Position numbers and translations under genes: made by a program. Positions 38,701 to 47,700 of a stretch of 64,000 nt of DNA are shown here, piece by piece; the first letter of the stretch is position 1; each line of letters starts with the position of its first letter. Origin of the DNA: Rallus limicola (taxonomy: Eukaryota; Chordata; Aves; Gruiformes; Rallidae). The DNA lies in contig JAKCOZ010000005.1 of the NCBI GenBank assembly GCA_022605955.1, positions 42,522,950 through 42,586,949 of the forward strand, given 5' to 3'. Below the pieces are notes generated by a model. It made no database searches, had not been told where the DNA came from, and saw only the letters and a list, made by a program, of their open reading frames with translations.

Positions 38701-41700
38701 TGCAGCAAAGGCATTTTTTGGGTGGAAAATAATTCTGGGTGGAAAATTCACGATTGATCTAGTTCTTTATTTCAGTTGTTTCTATGTTGGGTCCCATGCT
38801 TAAGACAAACATTTATATTCCTAGGTTGCATTCTGGATACAGCATATGCTGAGAAAGGAATTAGGCTTTCAGATTGGCTAATTTACATGTATTAAAGTTT
38901 TCCAATCAGTTTCAACTCTGTTGAACAACAGCACTTTCTAGCAGATATTTACTTACTCTCTGGATTATTACAAAGTTCCCAATGTGTGTGTGTGTGTTAA
39001 TGCTACACGTTTTCAGGATGAGATTTGAATTAATATTGCTAATGATATGCAGGTGTAAACTTAAACACAGCATACAAAGCATAATCAGGGCAGGCACAGG
39101 TGATTTACAAATCACTTTTCACTGGGGGAAAACAGTTGTTGGGTTGTTATTTTTTCAAATGAAAAATGTTAAAGAGATTTAGGAAGATAAAAAAGGAATT
39201 AAAAAATTGTGAAGTGGAGCACCAAAAACATCTGCAGCAGCAATCTTCCTAGGCCAGCTTGGCTGTTCCTTATTTTTCTTCTAAGTTCACCACTATCAAA
39301 AGCAAAAAAAAAAAAAAAATCAAACCCCATTTTTCATTACCCTAGTTAGAGATTTATATGGCTACATAATAATACAGTTATGAAAATTCTGTGTGGCAAT
39401 TAACTTAATGTTTTTCAGGGATGTTGTAATCATTTTAGTTCAGTCAGCTACTAATTACTTAGTTTAAGGGAGGCTTTTTTCACATGTGAAGGTTTAGGCA
39501 CATTCTGAAGTACCTCGTGGAGCAGTGGCCTGTGCTTCACTGACACACTTTTAAAGGGGAAACTAAGGGAAAAGCTATCAAATTTTACTAATTACAGGAA
39601 CTTAGATCTGACTCCTGACAGTGTAGTTGCAGACTCCAGTCTGTCTAATGGCAACAAAAATGTTTTCTATGCATCTTACTGACTAGGCCATGTAGGCTGT
39701 CTGCATTCTATGCATTTGGAAGTTCTGTTTCAGACAGAACACTCATTATTTGCAGCTCTTTTAAGTTTTGGCCTCTGTTTCAACTTAATACCAAGGAAAT
39801 CTTGTGTGATGCAAGGCTGCTCAGCATTGCAAACTAAAATGCAGAAAATTGTGAACCAAAATACAGTAAATGGGGACAATCAGGAGACTTACTTCAAGGG
39901 TAGGTTCCTGATCAGAGTGAAACCACAAATATAGTTTGACACTTTTGTACCGAGTGCCTCTCAACTCTGTGTGAATGTTGCAAATAGGACAGTATTTTTG
40001 CCATAAAAAGGCACATGAATATATTAAAGAAATATTATTTTCCTCTCAGCGCTGTGGTATGTGCTGTTGACTTCATTCACCAGGACATTATCTGTATGTG
40101 AAAGTAACTATTGTAAGCATAACATCTGGAAAGATGAGAAGCCTGGAAATGTATTGAAACTTAGCAAAGGGCTCTGTAGTAAGGCTGCTGCTGTGTTTTC
40201 AGAAACATCGTAATCATCTGTAATGATACTTCTCTGAAATACTTGGCATGCTTGATTTCCAAATATCTGGAGAAGCAGAAAAATGGATGTATAAAGTAGG
40301 AAGAACTTCATGCAAAACCCCTCATCTTTCTCTTTTAGAACACAGTGAAGGGAACAGATTATAGACCAGCATAGTTTTCTGTAATAAAGCACCATTCTTT
40401 CATTATTATCAGGGAGGATGCAACAAAAAAATACACTTTCCCTCAGCTATATGGATTGCCACAAGAGCCTTCAGACACAGGGCTCACAGGAGTGGCCAGT
40501 ACTGCTGTTGAAACAACTGAGATAAGGTCTCATAATGGGACTGTTTGGCTGTTTTGCAGAACAGCTTATGTCTTGAATAATAGACTTAATGAGGATGATA
40601 ATTTTCTTCCTTGCAGATGCACTATGGAGCTAAGCAACAATCATAAAACAGTTTGTCATCAACTAAAAGCATACCCCAATTTAACAAATTTATCACTAAA
40701 TCATTTTAATGGGTGGTCAGAAATGAAACAGCAGAGAACCACAAGAAGTACTTGGAAAAGAGCTAAAAGAAAATAATTTAAGTTTTTGAGCTGTAGAATG
40801 TTTGTGCATTCATCCAAGCCAGGTGAAATGAATGAAGTCATCTGTTTCCTGAGGAAATGAAGTCTCAATTTATTTTGAGGTTGCATGCTAAAGTTAGTAA
40901 ATTCTTACAGAACTGCCTAGTTACAGCATCAGAGTGGAGTTCTTCAGCACTGGGTGCCACACAAGTTCCATGACCCAGCATAGTAAGCTGGAGAAAATGG
41001 CTTGAGGCAGAACTGAGGCCAAATATATTGGCTTTATATAAAGGTTTATAAAAGTGGGCAAACCCTGATACAAAATAGGAGTCAGTGGACAGTGTGTCAA
41101 GTAGGCTGCTTTGGCCATGGTGATTCAGAGCTATTTCAGACAAACTGCAAATGGCCTGTCAACTGCTCTCTTAATTCAGCCAAAACTAGAATCACCAGTC
41201 AGTTGTTGTTCCCCAAAGTCTCAAGCCTGGTTGCCTTGTAGTGAATGCAAATGTCACTTCCACCAACCATCCAGCTATAAAAAACTGTTCTGACTCAAAA
41301 CATTGTGTGAATAAAGCATCACCACTAACAGAGCCAGGAATTTTAATCTGACACACGTCCATTCAAACTGAGCAGAGATAAGGGAAAGGCAAGTTCTCCT
41401 TCAATAATATTTTGGTTTTCCTAGAACTGAGCAAGCATAGCAATGCCAGCAGTAAGGGTCTGTGAATTCTCACAGTTAAGCATTTGTTTAAGTGATTCAG
41501 GGCACTAGAAGGGATCCCTGACAAGATGCATATTCCCCAGCAGAGGCTGAGTGCATCAGTTTATTCTCTATTTGTTCTCCAGGCAATTTTGTTTCTTTTA
41601 TTCATGTTATTGAAAAGAGTAATGGGACTGAATCTCCTGTGTGTTGCAGTACTGAAGTCAGTCAGATCAGAATTGGATCCATAATTTTTTCCTGTCTAAC

Positions 41701-44700
41701 AGTCACTCACTCTGCATGTAGAATCACACACTGAGGAAATGACTGACTTAGACCATGCTGAATTGTTTGACTAAGAACCCAGCTTAGCAACTTGGATAGC
41801 CAAGGAGTAAATATTAACTAAGAGGAGTCTTTTAGTGATCCAAACTGTAACAAATTAAACAGGAGGAGGTATAAATTAGCATGGCATATTTACAACCCTG
41901 TTAACAAAATTAAAGTGAGATGTAAAAAGTGTCATTTTTTTGGACAGAACAGATAAAAGATAACACTTAAAAATCTGTGTAGCAGCAAATGAAACCAGAG
42001 AGGTAAAAAGGACTTTCCTGTAATAGATCCTTAGTGACACGTAAAATTCCTGCATTAGAACCGACCCTAGGAGACTTCAGTAGTTTTATGTGTTAGAAGT
42101 TCCACAGCCACAAGCTCAATGGAAATAAAGAGCCAAGCGTAGTTTAAGATTTCCTGGTTGGTGGATGGCATCTGAAAATTCACAAGGAAATCTGAAGTTT
42201 CATAACTTAAGACAAGTTAGTACTAGAATACATACCAAAGTAAATTAATAAAGACTTGTGTTTGGACTCACTGAGTTAAATTTGACTAAAAAGTAACCTC
42301 ATAAGTTACAAAGTATGATTCATTTTTATGTGTTTAATATTTCATTGCATTGCATCTGGTACACATTTCAATATAATTAAATTCACTGACAAAAAATCCA
42401 ATTAAACAAATCCTAAATCCCAGTGTCTTTGCTGAAAGATAATTCCTGGTGAAATGGGTGGGATCTTTTACTGATTATTAATTACCTTATCTGATTTAGA
42501 TCAGTAACTTCACTGGAAGATGTATCTGATCTTTTTCTTAAATGTGATCAACATTTCATTTTAAATGGCTTATTTTATTAGAATTCCCACATGTCAATAT
42601 CAGTTAATGTTGGAAATCCTTACTGGTATGATTCTAAAACAATGTAAAAAACAAAAAAATACAACCCACCATGTTGTTGACTGTAATACTCTGGTTTAGC
42701 TTGATAAAGAAATTAGTTATCCTACTTGCAGGATACCTCATGAAACACATAAATATAAGTGCTCCATTTATTTGTTTCCCAATTACAAAATGATTCTATT
42801 TTATGTATTGAGATTTATGTGCACATTTACAATACTTTGTTAAAATACAAGAAGATGTGTCCTTGTCTTCAGTAATAACAGTTTTCTGGTATTTTTCACC
42901 AGTTGATTTTGGATGGAAGGCAATGTCTTCAATTGCTTTCTGTAGAGAATGAGAGACCATCTCAAGGTGATGATTCTGTGCAGTTAGAGAGAGTTAGTAA
43001 GTCCAGATGTCCTAAGTACTGGTTTGAAGTTCTGCCCAAGTGACCGCAGTGCGGCAGGTGAAACAAGTTTGTCATGTTCATAGGTTGGATCTGTGCTTCA
43101 CTATTTGTTGTTTTTGCACAGAAAGTACAGGTTATCTTTACTACAAGGGTTTCTATCTTCTTTTTTGAAAGTGAGGGGGGGGCATTTTTATGGTTGTTTC
43201 AAAAACAGGTATTTGAAAGAGCAAGAAACCTGAATGTTAATTTTGGTTTTAAAAGCAGCCTTGCCTTTAAATAATTGGAAAACTTCCATGGATTTACATG
43301 GGCAGGCTAAACTATAAGATTTTGGATGTGCTTGGTTGAGAGTGATGAGGGAAAGTAGCGATGAAAGGTACACTGGAAGATGAGCTGCCATACACAGTTG
43401 TAAACATCCTTCTGGGTTCTTCTGGGATCAACTGCTGTGTTCAGAGAAGCGTCACTGGGCCTGGCAGAGTGATGAAAAAGCTACATTGATTCTTTCTTTA
43501 TCCTGCAGATGGAAAAATGAACAAAATTAAATGGATTTTGACATGGCCGTTGATTTTCGTGCTCTTTTGCACCATTCCAAACTGCAGCAAACCACGCTGG
43601 GAGAGGTGTTTTATGGTGACGTTCATCTTATCCACTCTCTGGATTGCCTTGTTTTCCTACTTCATGGTATGGATGGTAAGTGCATGTGGCAGGACTTGCC
43701 ATACTGAATAAAATGTGCATCTCAAATGGTGATAGATCTTTTATGTATTTGCTAAAGAAAGGCAAGCAATCGTAGTGCATTCTCTTCAGCTCATACTCTT
43801 AATTATTGTAATTGTAGCTTTCTGCTCTTTCTTCTCTGTACAAATAATTGGGCCTTGACTGTATAGGGCCCAGTAGAGTACAGGAAGATGCCAGCTTGAT
43901 TTTCAAGAGAATGTGGACATCCAGATCCTACTATGTAAAGGGAGTCTAAATCAAAACATTTAACTCTCAGCAGCTGAGTACCTTTAGGTGTCTACAGGGT
44001 CTGATACTGAAATGTGCATAAAAGGCAGACGAATGGCATAAAGTTGAAGACTCAGAAGTGGTGTAAAACACCTTGAGTAGACTGGAATAATGCAAGACAA
44101 TCCTTCTAGTGAAGAGTTTTATGATTGCTGGTATGTCTTCATTAGCCCTATATACAGGAGAAGCAGTCTGTGAGGTGTAGATCTGTAAATTATTGTCAGT
44201 TCAGGAGTATGCTTACTTGATTTGGATAAGTCCCTGTTTTTTTCTGTCTCACCCTCTTCCATTTTCTCCAGTTTACATTTTCAGTCAGAGAAGAGGCACG
44301 AATAGGAAAGCTCCTCAAATTAATTCTTGTTATGGAAAAATGAGCCATATTTTGAACTATCGAAGGTCACCTTTTTTCTACACTAAAAGATGCAAAACCT
44401 AAACTTATATATACTTATAACTGGAAGATTGGTCAGAAGTGCTGCTGGAGAATTGATATGCCTTTTAAAAGAAAATATAGTCAAGAAATCTTCAGCTGGT
44501 TTCATAGTGGAATATATATAGTCTCTTATATATACACTCATAGTCACGTATACGTATGTATGCATATGAAAGAACTTTTGTTCATGAGCTTCTTACTTGC
44601 AAAATCCTTTTTGGGTGGAGAATATCTTTACCTTTCTCAAAATGTGCAAACTGCTTTATATATTTATATTTCCTCTCGTGGGAGATTGCAATTTCTATAT

Positions 44701-47700
44701 ACTTTTTGCAACTTTCTATGTAAGTTTTGCATTGGACAGTAATCCTCTTTTCACTTAATCTAGGCTGTGTTGGAGAAATTCATATTCTGGCCATACATTC
44801 TACCTAGCATAATGGTGCCAAAGCCACACATTCACTTCATACCATGTGTTCTTTGCAAGGCCATGCTCTGTACCTTGGTTCCATTTGTAGATATCCCCTT
44901 CACAAATGGGAGATGTTCTCATGGAGGCTGCAGTACAACTTATTTTAAAAGGCAGACAGACCTTAATACCCCGCTACCTCTTGCAGCAGGAGAATCATGC
45001 CCACTCCTATTTCTGAGTCACAGCTTGCCCCTGAGAATAAGGTTTGTGAGTGGGTTCCTAAAATACCCACTCTTTTCTTTGGTGAAAGGTCCAGTTTTCC
45101 CCATACAACAGACTGGCAGATTATTTAAAGACAACAACACAGAGGCTTAAAGACTTACACCCTTAGCAGTCTCAGGAGGGAAGCAGCTGCTTGTCCCTGA
45201 TTCAGTCTTCTCACTCTTAGGCAGCTATTTCCTTTTCAGCTGCCTGTTCAGCCTTTTTTTTCTTGATGCTTTTTGAGTCATCTTTGGATGTTTCAGCTAA
45301 ATCCAGTTCCCTGTCCTTTCCAAGAGTACTGCTGCACTAGAATGAGGAGGATTTCCAAATATAATAGGTTAATCTGTTTTCCTCACTGTTTAGGTGACTG
45401 TGATTGGATACACCCTTGGGATACCAGATGTGATCATGGGCATTACTTTCCTAGCTGCAGGAACGAGCGTCCCAGACTGCATGGCCAGCTTAATAGTAGC
45501 AAGACAAGGTACTGTATCTGCTGAACTATAACTGCAATCATACATATGTGTTCTGTAATTTCCTTCCTCCATACACACAAATTCTCAATGCGATTTTATT
45601 CATTTTTTCTTTTACTTTCACTGTTTTAGGGCCTTATTAAAAGCCAAAACACTTTGGTAATTATTGTGACCAAGAAATAACCCCCGTCTTGTTATCTATT
45701 GCTTACTGGGACTAGGTACACTCTAGCGTTCTAGAAGGTCGTTCAACACTCAGATATCCCAAGCATGGTACGTATCAATTAGGGTAAAAAGATAAAACTG
45801 GTAGACAAAACTGAAATCCCAGCTATTAAAATTAATGAAGAACGTATGCAGACCAGCATTTGTCCACGTAAAACTTGCACTGATTTCTAGAAGACCTCTC
45901 AAATCCAGGGAAGTGAAATGGTTTAAGAGGATCTGGCAGAAGTGATGTTGCTGCAGGCACGCTTCTCATCCAAATGCAGACCTCTTGCCCATTGGGATAT
46001 ATGAGTAGCTGCACTGGAAAGGGTTTTGCTCTCATCAGTTTTCCAATTCAAATTGTCAAAGGCTTTCTGCTGCATCTTTACATTGTGATTAAGGTTCTTT
46101 ACATTTCCTTTTTTACTTGAGAAATATCTGTAGCCACATCCCCTTCTTTTTTTTTGTTGAAAAACATTAAACCTGACAGTGTGATCTCCTGTATCGCAGC
46201 AGAATAAGAAAAGGACCTAACTGTATTATTTTCCACTACTCCAATTCCCATAATCTCTTACCCCGATAATGACACCTCCAGCACACATCATTAGGGAAGC
46301 AACAAGGGTTCTGAAGTGATAAATTAAGTACTCAGAAGCCTTACCTTTGTACTTTTAGATAGGAGCAGTGCTGGTAAATGTTGCTTGATTGAAAAGAATT
46401 CTGTATTAAAATATTTCATTTTCCAGGCTGAATTATTTGTTGTGTGCAGGAGAACCTCACAAAAAGCAGTACAAAAAAGTAGACAAGATTCTTACGGAGC
46501 CACCTGCCTACTAAATTAGTTTTCCATATGTGCTATTCAAGTGAATGGCTTTTTGCAGGAGCAGAAGGAAAACATGATGCATTTTTAAAGGAACAGACTG
46601 CTTCTGTAGACTAGTCCTTTATTGTCAGGCAAAACTGTCATTGTTTCCTGGGAAAGTGAAGGGTTAGCTTGGTAAAAAGCAGCCCTGTTCTCTCAAAGAC
46701 AATACAGGGAATTTGCACTACTTGGATTCAAGAGAGAGATTGCAGAGAGATGGACACTATCATAGTATATATCCAAAGGATAACCTTTCTCAGCAGCTTC
46801 CTGCAAGAAGATACTGCACTTATGGTGTGGTAGTATCTGTCTCCACTCTGTGTACTGTCAAAGTATTTGCAGGACATGTACCACTTACATCAGAGTTCCT
46901 GTTCCAATATTCACTTTGTGGAAGTGATTCAGTAGTTAAGCCGGAGCCTAATGGAAATTAGCAGGTGCAGAGAGGATTTCTGCCTTCCTCACATCCATTG
47001 ACACTGGTGCAGAATGCAATGCTAGCCAGTGATCGGCATTAAGAGTAGGTTTTGAGTAGTGCCTAGGGACTTCAGCACCATTCTTTTTTTTTTTTTTTTT
47101 TTTTTTACTTTCCTGAAACATTTTATTGTTCCTGAAGTGAAATTATTGCTGATTTAAGCCTCACATAAATGCTTAATGACTTTGACTACCATCTGGTTGG
47201 GTTCTTTTCAGGATCACTTTTCATCATTCGAGCAAGATAAAGTCCACGTGTCCACGTACTAAATCCAGTACATAATATCCAGGTTCTCTTTTGCTGCAGA
47301 CTACCTGAAACAAGACTTGTTTCTTTAATTGGCATTGACCACAAATGTTGAATGGATACCATGCATCCAGTAAAGAGTCTCCAAAACACAAGGAAGATTT
47401 AGTTTCAGTGAGCAAGTTTTGCAAAGTTGTGCAAATATCATGAAAATTGTTTCCCTCCCCCAGATACTCTGGCCAATCTGTACACAGGGTAATGTTTCCT
47501 GCATTTTGTTTTTTACCCAAGAGTTGTGTTGTTTTTTTTCTGCAGGCCTTGGTGACATGGCAGTATCCAACACAATAGGGAGCAATGTCTTTGACATTCT
47601 GGTGGGCCTTGGCGTTCCATGGGGTTTGCAGACCATGGCAATTGACACTGGATCAACTGTATGTATACTTGGCAAATCTTTAATTTTTTCTTTTTGCCTA

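Noticed and set aside
40456..40776. 106-codon + strand open frame in intron 12
   Set aside because: No splice borders, no family resemblance and ordinary composition.
44767..45150. 127-codon + strand open frame ahead of exon 14
   Set aside because: The preceding 'ctag' is not followed by coding sequence known in NCKX proteins, and exon 13 joins exon 14 directly in phase.
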